The notes below the pieces were generated by a model that did not search any database, had not been told where the DNA came from, and saw nothing but the letters and a program-made list of their open reading frames with translations. Shown one piece after another: positions 1 to 11,200 of a DNA stretch of 64,000 bases. The stretch is from Saururus chinensis (Eukaryota > Streptophyta > Magnoliopsida > Piperales > Saururaceae), in contig CP141142.1 in assembly GCA_035235625.1 (NCBI GenBank), forward strand, positions 13,980,995-14,044,994. The letters run 5' to 3'. Position numbers and translations under genes: made by a program. Position 1 is the stretch's first letter, and each line of letters opens with the position of its first letter.

Positions 1-1083
1 AACAAGAAAAGAGAAGTTATAGGGTTCATACACTTCTCCATATCCATACTATAAACTGAAAATTTCAAAACAATGGTGTATATATATACATGATAACCGC
101 AAGCAAATTACATTTCAATTTATAGATATGACAAGGTCAGGAAAAAAAGTTTGATATGAGTGAATAAGTAAAATAGGAAAAGTTCAAAGATCCAAAACCT
201 CTAACCAACAATAGTTGACATCCATATAGCTCATTTAGATACCTCCACCATTATTTACAACTTTTTTTTAAAAAAAATTTAGAGGCTATGGAAGAGACAC
301 AAAAACCTCTCCCTCCAACTTGCTATTTAAGTTCACTTAGTTGTACCTGGGTGAGCACATATATCCATCAATTCATATACATATGTTAACCAATCGAATT
401 CTAAGCGAGGATAAGATGGAACAAAAGCAATTTCTTGAAGATGAAGTGGCTTCAATTGACTTACTTTTTAAATGCATTTGCTCAGTGAACTTATCCTCCA
501 TGTATAAAAGAATTAGCAAGAAACACAATTCAATATTGATGAAGATAATTTAATATAACTAACAATGCAAAGAACCAAACCTTTATTTTGATAAAAAACT
601 AAAACTTACCAAAACTAATAAAGTTTTGTTCACATATGAATTTGTAGAGCCCTTCCTTTAAGTTGTACAAACACTATTTAGAATCATCATGCCCAAGCTC
701 CTCAATATCCATGCATAATTTTCTAATTTATCACAAAATTTTGAAGCTATTGAATTAAAACACAAAGAAGTGAACAACATATGAAATGCCACTCACTTAC
801 ATAATCTCTAATGCCTTAAAGTGGTTGTTAGCATGTACAAAATCAGGAATGCCTTTTTAAAAAGGAGAGTGGGGACACACCGCTTAAATCTAGTCCACAT
901 GTCTGCCATGAAGCAAAAATATTTTAATTGTTAATAAATATAATGTCTTGATTTCCACTGCATGCATCTTCTTAAAAAATACTCTGGAACGCAATATAGT
1001 CAACATTGCAAATACAAACTACGAAGTTGGTAATGATAACGGATAGTTTACACCAGAGCAAAGTTATGATAGAGAGAGGAGTG
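1..1083. other. AT-rich non-coding flank
   Basis: No coding region can be supported here. The longest open frame (about 70 codons near 341-553, plus strand) has no recognisable domain and looks like chance. The sequence is AT-rich with poly-A/T runs. It could be intergenic DNA or old, unrecognisable transposon sequence. Confidence 0.6.
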
Positions 1084-1088
1084 CATAG

Positions 1089-2518
1089 TGATAAGTATGA
1101 AATATATATCTATTTTATATGCCTTTTTACCTATTTGCTAGTATACATTAGGTTAATTTAGAGTTAGTTATGGTTTATTTAGATTAAGATAGATATTAAT
1201 ATTTTAGTTTAATTATTAATAATTTTGTAGTTATTAGTAGTTTAGATGTGTATTTAAACAAAGTTAGAATTTTAATTATATTCTTCATGTCTAAAATATG
1301 ATATTTTATGTTTTGTAGGTAAAGTGCGCTTATCGAGGTACTTGGACAATGTTTAGAATAGTTTAAAATAGTCTTGACATGCTTTAAAGTGATTTGGACA
1401 ACTTTTCAGAGTTATAAACAAGTTGGAAATTAATATGGACATGAAGCAAAGCTTAATGAATAGAATATGGACTGTCTAAAAAAACTGTTTGGATTGCAGA
1501 AACACTGTAGCCGTTCGAACGGGCTGTAGGGCATTTAAACGGGATAACGTGATTTTGAAGCAAAACTCAGTTCAAGCGTTCGAACGGGCATGCAGGGAGT
1601 TCAAATGGCATAACACGCAGTTTCCTTGTTTGACCTAAATTTCAATCCTTTTCATATTGGACTTCTTCCTACAGAACTTATGCCTAGAAAAAGACATATT
1701 TGGCTCAAAATTAGAGGATTCCAAGAGATTTTATGAAGAGAAAAAGGAATAAGAAGATGGAAGAGAACTCAAAGCTTTCAATGGAGATTCAAACGCTTTC
1801 TTCTACAATGGAAGGCTAGACTTTTCTTTTACTTAGGAGTTGATGAAGCTATAGATAAGTTTCAGTTTCTTTTCTTTTTAATTTAGATCTCAGTTGTGAA
1901 TGATGACAATTGTATGATATGGATTTCCTTTTTAATGGAAGAACTTTTAATGTTTATTCAATTCTATGTTGATTTATTGTCTTGTAGATGATAGATTGAT
2001 GTGGTTTTGATATTTTCATCGATTCTAATTTCTGTGATTTAGATGAGATGGTTATACAATAGTTTTAATGTTTAGATAATTAATGACTTGGATGAGTTAT
2101 ATTAAGATTACACGGGTCATGCCTATAGCTAGTTTAGTGTAGATGATCCGTGCTATTGTCGAAGATAGTTCATGCCATGGAATTTCATTAATGATTCTTT
2201 CAGAAGTAATTCTAGATTGTAGCTGAGAATACTTGTTCATATTCACACTAGATTTAGATTAAAAGTTAAGGAATTGTTATGGTTTTTTAGTGGATTCGAT
2301 TTCCTAAGTAAATTCTATCATATTAATCTATTGTTTTTAAACTACTTGATTTCTTTCCTTTACTTAATTAAAGTTTAAGTTTATTTTAGTTTTCAATCAG
2401 CAAAGTCCTCTTTAGATTTAGTGATAATCCATCCATCCTTGAGGTTCGATAACCCTTAAATACTCATCCTAGTACAATTACCTTGTACACTTGCAAAGGG
2501 TTTAATTATAAACGATCA
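1089..2518 (+). mobile_element. Solo LTR, Ty3/gypsy-like, 1.43 kb
   Basis: The unit begins TGATAAGTATG and ends AAACGATCA, and is flanked on both sides by the 5-bp duplication catag (1084-1088 and 2519-2523). TG...CA ends with a 5-bp TSD are the hallmark of LTR retrotransposons. No PBS, PPT or coding region adjoins it, so it is a solo LTR left by LTR-LTR recombination. The 3' end carries a 'gaggttcgataaccc...ttgtacacttgcaaaggg' type of tail (about 2440-2500). I associate that tail with plant Athila/Tat-type gypsy LTRs, by memory of the family rather than by search. At 1509-1600 it contains GTTCGAAC palindromes also seen in the solo LTR at 56406-59957. Confidence 0.85.
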
Positions 2519-2523
2519 CATAG

Positions 2524-5210
2524 CCGAGTAAAAGCAGGAAAGATTGTAGAGTAAAGAGAAGGATGAATGATAAGCAATTTTTTATGTACACAAAATGATG
2601 AAGATTCTATTGTGTGATTGTATTGCACAAGATAACCATTTCAAAATTAAAGCTATCAACATTGAAGCAGAGGACTTCTATCATTATGGAAAAATGTGTA
2701 AGTGAATATTACACAAACTATCTTGACAAGTAAAAATATTAATGCATGTCCTTCCATACCCGAGACTCGTGCATATTTTATAGAAGCTATTAAGTTTCAT
2801 TATTCACTTCATCTTTTATTTGTAAAGATTGCATTCATTGTTCACTTTCATTGGACTATAAAAGTAAATAACACACACATTAAAAATGAATTTTTAATCA
2901 AGCTTTGAGTCGAATGTAGAACTTGGAACTGAATGAATAAAAGTAGATATCCCAAGCCTACGAAGAAAAAGTTGATTAAAGTAGTTAAGCATAATTTGTT
3001 GCATTGAAATGATGCTGTAATAATGGATACCATTTCCCATAACATTAAAAATGAACAAGTAGAAACTACAATCCTTATGTACTGGATGGGCAAATAACTT
3101 TTTCTCAAGTTCATCTAATTGATTAACCAATCAAAAAACTCCGAATCCTCGATTCTCATATACTGGTTAATTATGAAAAAAATAAAAAAATAGAAGTATG
3201 CTAGCATGACATTCATAGAAGATGCTCTTTCAAAATTCCATGTCATGTGTAGTAGGTTAGTCCTTGTGTATGTGATATCATAAATGAACCTAAACACACA
3301 TATGCATGCAAACAAACATATGTATGTGTGCACATGTAGAGAGAGAGAGAGAGATCAATATAGATTGCTTTTGCAATGGGCAGATCCAACAAAATGGGGA
3401 ACCAAGCAGATAATCTAGCCAATTTGTCATCTTTTACCACCTTACTAAAGCATGTACCATAGGTGTCATCTCTTTAACCCCCTTAGAAGTTCTATTCTAA
3501 TATTCTCCATACCCTCTTTTCTCAAAATACATGATGTTTTGCATATTTTCTTTTGGCAAAATTTCAAAGGTAACAAAAGCTTCAACACATACCATACTTT
3601 TATGGATTCATGTTAAAGACATTTGTCATATGTAACAAAAACATCTACACATACCATATGTTCCCAGTATGCTGAATATTTCCATATAGTGTATATAAAT
3701 AAAATAAAAGGAAAAAAATACAAACTTTTAAACGATCAAGTTTTGGAAGGCTTTAAGTGAAATGAGTTTTAAATACATGTTTGCATGAAGCATGTTTTGT
3801 CTTGCTTACATTGGTCTAATATCATATGGAAGATGTATAATTATACAGTTGAGAGTATGGGTTAAAGGTAATCAAAGAACAACATACAACAAACAGTAAT
3901 TCCAACAGTCAATTGTTAGAGACAAAAAATAGACATTTTGCTTAAGAATGCTCTTGGATTAAATTGCTAAGCTGAGTAAAGACAAATGAACCTGCCCCAC
4001 ATAAACTTGTCCAATATGTTTCACCATCCTTGACCTTCACCTCTAATATTAAAAAAATTCACAAACCATTTAAAAAACACAGTTTCACATGATTGAACAT
4101 AAGAAGCTGGTTGCAAAAAAAAAGGAAAAACATAAGAAAGCTACTAATTATAACACGTAGCATGACTAAAAACATACCAGCTTCCCCATGAAGGAGAAAA
4201 AATATAATTTTTAAGGTCTAATGGTTCTAGTAGCATGACTAAAAATGCAACAGTTTAGCGAACATCTTCTTCTCCAGTAGTGACGTAATATTGAGTCTCA
4301 GCTTATGGTATTTATCAAGTTCAACATGAATAAAAATAATGAATTAAGAGTTAATAATTCATAAAATTAATTAATAAGTTCAGCACAAGAAAAAACCTCA
4401 CTTGAGGCGTCAAGCATGGTAGTTACTTTTCAAGTTTAGATACTTTTCTCCAATATCCCATGATGCCTCAAGATATAGTAGTTTAGTTTAGAATTCCCTT
4501 TACAAGACTTTAAAATTTCTAAAGTTATGGGTATTTTTCTCTTTTTCTTTCTAAAACAAAGAAAACACCATAAGAGAGCATTGTAGTGAAATGGATGAAA
4601 AGTATTCTTGATGACATGATTAGCAGTGAACTCCTATGCTCAACTCATTAAATTTGAAATAACTTAGAATCATGTCATTTAGGTATTCATCTCCATCAAT
4701 GTAGATTATCAATACAAATAGAAAAATAAAAATGTTCAAGATCAATGAATACATAGCTATCTTCTTAAATGTCTATGTAGATTATCAATTTATTTATTTC
4801 AACAAAATGATTTAAACTTGAAATATGGACTTAAGTTGTATCAATACCTATCAATTGTCACATACATTTGTTTGATTTCTCCTCTCATAGAAACACATTC
4901 ATAACTTAACCATCATGTTCTTCATCTAATACAAATATTTCTTTAATTTATCCTTTCTGCAAAACATATTCCTTATTCCCCAGTCATGTTTTTCATCTAA
5001 TACAGATACTTTGATTTCTTCTCACCAAGAAACATTCCTTCCTTCCCCATTCGAGTTCTTCAATTTTTTTTCTTAAAAAACCACCTTATAAGTGGGGTGT
5101 TTGTCATGGACTCCTACCAGTTTATTAATATGGAAAAAAATATAAGGGGGGGGGGGGCATTAAAGCCTTATCCCATAAAAAGTACACAAACTTCATTAAA
5201 AAAAGGTGTT
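2524..5210. other. AT-rich region without recognisable genes
   Basis: Short open frames here (for example near 2702-2908 plus and 2848-3440 minus) show no domain and no shared codon bias, and I treat them as chance. Only simple sequence is evident: a GA microsatellite (3338-3354) and a run of 12 G (5146-5157). Being downstream of the minus-strand CDC20 pseudogene, this is likely its old 3' flank. Confidence 0.55.
3338..3354. repeat. (AG)n microsatellite
   Basis: About eight uninterrupted AG dinucleotides. A simple-sequence repeat with no evident function. Confidence 0.9.
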
Positions 5211-5218
5211 GATAGCCC

Positions 5219-5360
5219 TACTCCCAATATGTCCTACAAAAACCTACATGGGCTTTAATTAGATGGAGAAAAGTGGATCTCATACGACAATAAGAGGTCC
5301 ACTTTTCTCTGTCCAATCAAAACCTAAGTATATGGTTTTGTTGGGCAGATTTGGAGTATA
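5219..5360. repeat. Fold-back (MITE-like) inverted repeat
   Basis: Two arms of about 65 bp face each other across a short spacer. The left arm (5219-5281) and the reverse complement of the right arm (5294-5360) match along their whole length with scattered mismatches. The inner 16 bases (GAGAAAAGTGGA-CTC type) are nearly perfect. Transcribed RNA would fold into one long imperfect hairpin. This fits a small MITE or fold-back element, or a young miRNA-type hairpin. No clear TSD was identified, so the class is open. Confidence 0.6.
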
Positions 5361-5460
5361 AAATCATCCCAAATAACAAAGAGAGGTACAAAAACAAACT
5401 AATGGACATGCATAAAAAATTTTAGATTAAGATTAGTACATACAAAAACAGTCCAATTTA

Positions 5461-6977
5461 TCATTTGGTGAAACTCACATTCAAAAATGGACTGACATAT
5501 GTTGTTTTGCCCACAGGCTTGGATCCTTGAGGACTTCCAAACACATTCCAAAATCTTAGTGTCTCATCTCCTAATGCAGAAGCTACCGTGCATCCATCTG
5601 GCTCTACAATTTATGAAAAATCATATGTTTAAGGAACAACAAAACTAAAGAACTAAGATTTTGCAATTAGGTGGAAAAATCTTTTGTTACCCGTGTCATG
5701 AAACCACTCATTTAGTATGGCCAATGAGGTCAGCCATCTTAACTATGGATGGATACTTCCACAAAGTGAGCTGGTTTTGTGGAGGACCATGAGAGCTTAA
5801 CAACTCTCTTTCATTCTAACTCCAAATTAAGGACCAAACTTTTGAGCCAACATTCACAAAATGCAATAAAGCAATAGAGTTTGTCTTCCAAAATTTGATG
5901 CAACCATTTCCAACCCCACCACCGAATGTAAGCAAATTACTTTGAAAAGGGCACCATGCAAGAGTCTTGATAAAAGTGTGGTGATCAAATTGGTGAAGCC
6001 ATCGAGTTGCAGAATTTGAGGAGGTCATGGATTAGTCCCAAATGAGTAGGAGATTATCTTTCCCTCCACTCAAGCTTAGAATTCGACCATTTTAAACCAA
6101 AAATCTCCTCTTGATGGCCTATATAAGTGTCAACAATGTGGGATCTCACTTTCACATTGTTGTTGACAATGAAACCATCCATTCCCCTTGTGTTTAAGAT
6201 GTGGTTGTTCCATGATAGAGACCCAACTTGAGATTCATGTCCCCTTTGTAAGGTTCTCAACAATAGGAGGAAAATGTTTGAGTTAGCAATGAAATACTAG
6301 TGAAAATATATGGATATGAAGAACAGGAATGAAATGAACCAGTTAAATAGTTTCATTCATTAAAATGAATTCTTTAGATAGGAACAGTAGATAAACACCA
6401 ATTGAATAGTGCAAAGCAAAAAAACAAAAAATTCAAAAGTACTTCAAAATGAGGACATAATTCATGCCAATGATATATAATAGACTAAGATAATTTATTA
6501 GAACAAGCAAGCAAATTTTCAATTAGAAGAATAAAAAAACTAGTTTAATTGTCATGCCCCATAGCTTAACTTTTGACCTATTCAACCCAATAGCTAAACT
6601 CTGCACATCCTTAACCCAGCTAGCACTAGTAATCAAACCATTTTCATTATCAATGGTCACTAGCTTTGAAATGGCCCTGTTTGATGCATCCCACAGATAA
6701 ACTGTATCCTCGAGGGCAATGGCCATAATGTTGGTGCTACTCCAATCCAACAAATTCATAGATCCATCATCAACAAGATCCAAAGCTTCCAACATCCTAT
6801 AGGGCCTTTATAAGAAGAAACAAGAAAGAAAATCAAAACACAAGAAACCCAGTGACAGTGCATTAATCAAAACCAACTTATGGAATATATCTTCATGGAA
6901 GCCGGAATGACAAGAGCCGTTCTCAAAGCTATTTTCTTGGAACACACATCCTCCTCCAAGGCAAAAATTTTAACTTG
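5461..6977 (-). pseudogene. CDC20: CDC20-like WD40 pseudogene, C-terminal part
   Basis: Read on the minus strand, this stretch encodes consecutive WD40 blades typical of plant CDC20, the substrate-recruiting activator of the anaphase-promoting complex. Exon-like blocks are: about 6806-6540 (DLVDDGSMNLLDW, VYLWDASN, VTSASW-like, KVKLWG); 6265-6054 ([45 protein letters not shown]); 6040-5700 ([55 protein letters not shown]); and 5604-5461 ([24 protein letters not shown], then a TGA). A GT donor near 5690 and an AG acceptor near 5605 sit where an intron would be expected. It is dead: a frameshift near 6050, an in-frame stop after LLIWD, two stops just before the last intron, and no AG acceptor before the 6265 block. 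A further piece (RYIP-like, about 6880-6960) precedes the first block. The gene continues at 29562-29800, beyond the retrotransposon. Confidence 0.9.
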
Positions 6978-6982
6978 AAAAC

Positions 6983-7555
6983 TATTGAGTTTTAATCATA
7001 AAGTGATCAATCGATGTGGGAACTGATCGATCAATTTTATCTTGGCCTAATTTTGTGAAGGATTCATTTAATTAATGATCGATTTGTAACATGAATTGAT
7101 TAGTGAAATGTTTTTGTATTTTTTCTCAATCAATCGATTGCTATGTGTGGATGATCAATTATTGCACATACCTTTGCATGGTTTGTGGGTCAGAAACGTC
7201 TCTTTTGGAAGGGTTTTGATGTATCTTCTTTTGGGGTGTCTTTTTCTATGTGTTTATAGATAAATATACTAAGTGTATATTTAGTACAAGAGTTTTTGTG
7301 TTTTCTCAAAATCGAAACTAGACACCTCTTTCACAAAAGCCTCAAAGAGAGAACAAGGGGTTTCTTCACTTGTGCTGAGTGCAAATCCCATAAGGCTTTG
7401 ACTATCCTGGATGGAGAGTTTGCCTAAGAGCCCCACAACACTTTGGTTTACTAAAGGGGGCAAATATTTCCTTAAGGAAAGTTGTACTCTATGCGATTTA
7501 GAGCCATTATTTGTGTATTCTTCTTAAAATTCAGATTGTTCAACATGAAGTTTAA
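6983..7555 (+). repeat. Copia 5' LTR
   Basis: Aligns by eye over nearly all its length with 28945-29556. Shared landmarks include 'ttttaatcataaag' at the start, the 'tctcttttggaag' block, 'tttcacaaaag', 'gtgctgagtgca' and 'aaggaaagttgtactcta' near the end. The 3' end is approximate because the terminal TAACA seen in the other LTR is degraded here. Confidence 0.85.
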
Positions 7556-7617
7556 AAGAATCTTGAGGAAATATCGTGGCTTCTTTGTTGGATAGTGAAT
7601 TTACTTTGCTGAAAATC

Positions 7618-8245
7618 ATGAACCAAGAATTGGTGAAATTAGACCACTTTAATGGTTCAAATTACACTTGTTGGGAGAACTTGAAGAAATTCCTCCTACA
7701 GCATTGAGGATTTTTACATCCTCAATCCTAATATGAAGTCTATTCCACCCCAACAAGTGAAGACTCAAAAAAGCTAATTGTAAAGCAGAAGAAGATGGAG
7801 GAAGATGAACTTCTCTATCAGGTTATATTCTCAATACGGTGTTGGATTGCCTTTTCAATATTTACACAAAGAAGAAGACAACAAATAAAATTTGGACTTT
7901 GTTGGAATTCAAATATAAAGTGGATCAAGGTATGAATAAATACTTGATTTGTAAGTATTTCTAATATCAAATGGTTGATAACAAGCGTATACTTATTCAA
8001 TGCTATGATTTAGAGCAAATTGTCAACCATTTGACTGATTTAGAAATAAAATTCCTTGAGAGTTTTTAAGTAGGAGCAATTATAGTAAAACTTCCACTTT
8101 CATGGATAGAATTTTAGAAAAAACTCTTGCTCAATTTGGATAATTTTACTCCAAAGCAAATTCAACAAAATTTGCATATTGAAGAAGAGTCTAGGTTGAG
8201 AGACAAAAAGGAGAAATCTTTCTATGATTCAACAACCAATTATGT
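7618..8245 (+). pseudogene. Copia gag (UBN2-type) fragment
   Basis: From the ATG at 7618 the reading frame gives MNQELVKLDHFNGSNYTCWE..KKFLLQ, the usual opening of a copia gag (target 'F-G-x-N-Y-x-x-W'). A stop follows soon after, and later gag segments appear in shifted frames. The product would be the capsid protein that packages element RNA. The block ends abruptly at the tatgt target site, where a solo LTR has landed, and resumes at 13364. Confidence 0.75.
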
Positions 8246-11200
8246 TGTCACGCTCGAAGTTTTTTCTTACATTTAATTGAAAATTTAATAAATATTTTAT
8301 TTCAAAATACGGATTTAAATCAAAATAACCAAAGAAATTCAAAACGTGTGAAAATAATTTTCGTAAATTAATTCATCATATGACAAAACTAACATTCTCA
8401 GGTGTGACCCAAAATGAAAATATAAAAGTAAAACTTGCCATGGCCATGGGCTTTAAAACCAATATCTCCAAGGCCTCTCTAAGTGCAAGTTCATTCACAG
8501 TCTTAAAAATGAACCGTATATGCATACCCAAGTCCAATACATGATACATTTCTCTCACCTTAATTAATACATAAGATCATAGCACCAAAATCCACATAAT
8601 CTCACTACAATTTTGTTGCACTCTAGGTTGAAGCTGAGGAAGAATAATCCACATGGGGAAAATAGTCTATGTCCAAATAGCTATCGATTGACTTGCAAAA
8701 GTCTCCGGATAAAGGGGCTAAAAAAATAGGGTGAGTATTTTCATACTTAGTAAGAAAATACCCAGTAGGGGAAAAAAAAGTCAATGAACTTCGTAAGTTC
8801 ATAAATATGTGCATTCATGCAATCACACATGAAACAAAAAGTACATGCAACATAAATAAAGTATCTTACACACATACAATCGTACTAGCTGAACTTACAC
8901 TTACCCTTGTAGCATACACTTACACTTACTGTCTAAATCAAAGTCTCACCAACTTACTAGTACAATCATATACTTACACTTACAACATACACATACTCGT
9001 ACAACCTTATTCATACAAACTTACTTGTACGACCTTACTCATACTCATAAACTTAATCTTACTGTCTTCCTTAGATGCTCACACTTACTCTGGATCTTAC
9101 ACATACAACTTACTCAGAATCTAAAGCTCATTACAATTAATAAGCTCTAGTGTCAGAAGGAAGGGAATGCCACTGAGGCACCACCTTAACCTTCGGGGAG
9201 CAACTAGACACCATAGACTTTTTTGAAGGCAAGGCACACCTATGCTCATGGGGCACAAGATCAAACAGGTAAGGGTAGATCTATAATACTACTTACCTGA
9301 GTGCACAAATGCCCACTCTCTGGGGGCATACAATGCCAACTAAGGGAGGAAAACAAACAATGCCACTCTTGGGTAGGAATCTTATAGTGCCACTCTTGGG
9401 CAGAACATTTAGTGCCATCTGTAGGTAGAAAACATATAGGGCCCACGAAGGGCAAAAACTTATAGCGCTATCAATAGAGCATCAAATATCTGGGCCAATA
9501 ATTCTTTACTAAATCCCGTAGGATAACACCATGGCTAGACTAGGAAAGACGCTCAGTTGATTACTTATTGACTGGCTCAAAAACAGAACTTAATCCGTCA
9601 AAACCTCAGTCTCAAACTCACAACGTTATCAAATTAGGGTTACTTACAATTCAAGTTCACATTAAGTAACTTATGCATGTATAATTATGATCGGAACAAA
9701 TTTTGTCTCACATTCTTTAGCCAACCAAGCTAGAACTGTACCTGTTCTAAAGTTCTAATCCACAAAGGTAGCATCCTTTACTTAGCTCATCTCCCACCTT
9801 GTGTTGTGATACGATGCCCACAACGTCTTGGTAACCGGTGTAAGGGAAGGGAGCGGCGCAGAGAGGCTGGGAAAGGGGAGAGGGGACGGCATGGCTGCCA
9901 GACAGAAAGGGAGAGAGATAGGGGAGAAGAAGGGATAACTAGAGAACTGATTAATCATGCATAATCCCAATTAGGGCATAACCCTTACACTTAAATAGAA
10001 AAACTACATGGGCTTACTAACAAGCACTTAAGGCCCATTAACATAATAAAAGGAAAGCCTAATTAACCTAATTACCTAAATGCCCTTATTGCATAAAAGC
10101 CCTAATGACCCTAATATATAGCCCCAGTAGCAGCCTTAGAACGTGCACAACACCTTGACACCTTTAGTCTTATGAATCTCTGCACAAGCTTACTTAAACT
10201 CAAATTCCATACTGATACTCTTACCATCATACACTTACAGCCTTACATCTTACCCATATGCCTTAAAACTGAATCATCTTACTCGAACTCTTCAAATGAC
10301 ACCCTTTAGACCTAAGTCTCGTCATCAAACCCTTACTAATTCCTTATTGTTTTCTGTTACAATTCACATTACGTACATTATGCAGTACAATTATGTTGTT
10401 ATCTCTTACTACCTCAGAGGCCCCCAAAAGTGCTATGAATCTTAAGTCTTAAAAATTCCTGCATGCCCTAATTCTCTTGCTTGTAGCCCCATCGTACCCT
10501 CCAACTCAGTCTGAACTGATCCTCCAATCTCATAAAGTCCAACCTTCGCCTGTCATTCATAAGTCTTCCCTCGCCCAGCATACCATTGTAATTTTCACAT
10601 CTTAATCCTTCAAATACCCCTTCGACAAACTTACAATCAATTACTCATAATCGCCCCCATTGATCACACACCACCAACCCACAACGAAGATCGATCACAC
10701 GCTTTGAACACATACATATAATTCATAACTTAGTATCGTACCCTTAGTCTTCACTAACATACGCACAATTCACATACATATAACGTACTTATTTAATCAG
10801 CATAATCATGCAAATAATTAAGTTATAAACTCCTAGCATGCCACTACACAATCAAAACATGCTATAATGAAATTACGAGTTCAAGGTCCTCTACCTTGTA
10901 ATCCATGTGAGTTTGATGGCGAATAAACATTGGTGGCAACATCGATGGCAGAATAGGTGGCCAAAAGCATCGCACTGAGAGAGTTGTTGTTGTCTTGAGG
11001 ATTTTTAGAGATGATAGAATTAATCTTAATAAGTTAGACTAATTTCATTCAATGCATAGATTGGGCACATAAAGGCGGCCAGACATAAGGTCGTGCCACT
11101 AGAAATGGAAAAAGCGGCCACAGAATTGGAGGTCGATCAACAGTTTAAAACACTTGTTGGCCACAAAATGCTAAAATAGACCGCGGACTACATACAACAA

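Noticed and set aside
5461-6795. Intact WD40/CDC20 gene
   Set aside because: Internal stops, a frameshift near 6050, a lost splice acceptor and the retrotransposon split show a pseudogene.
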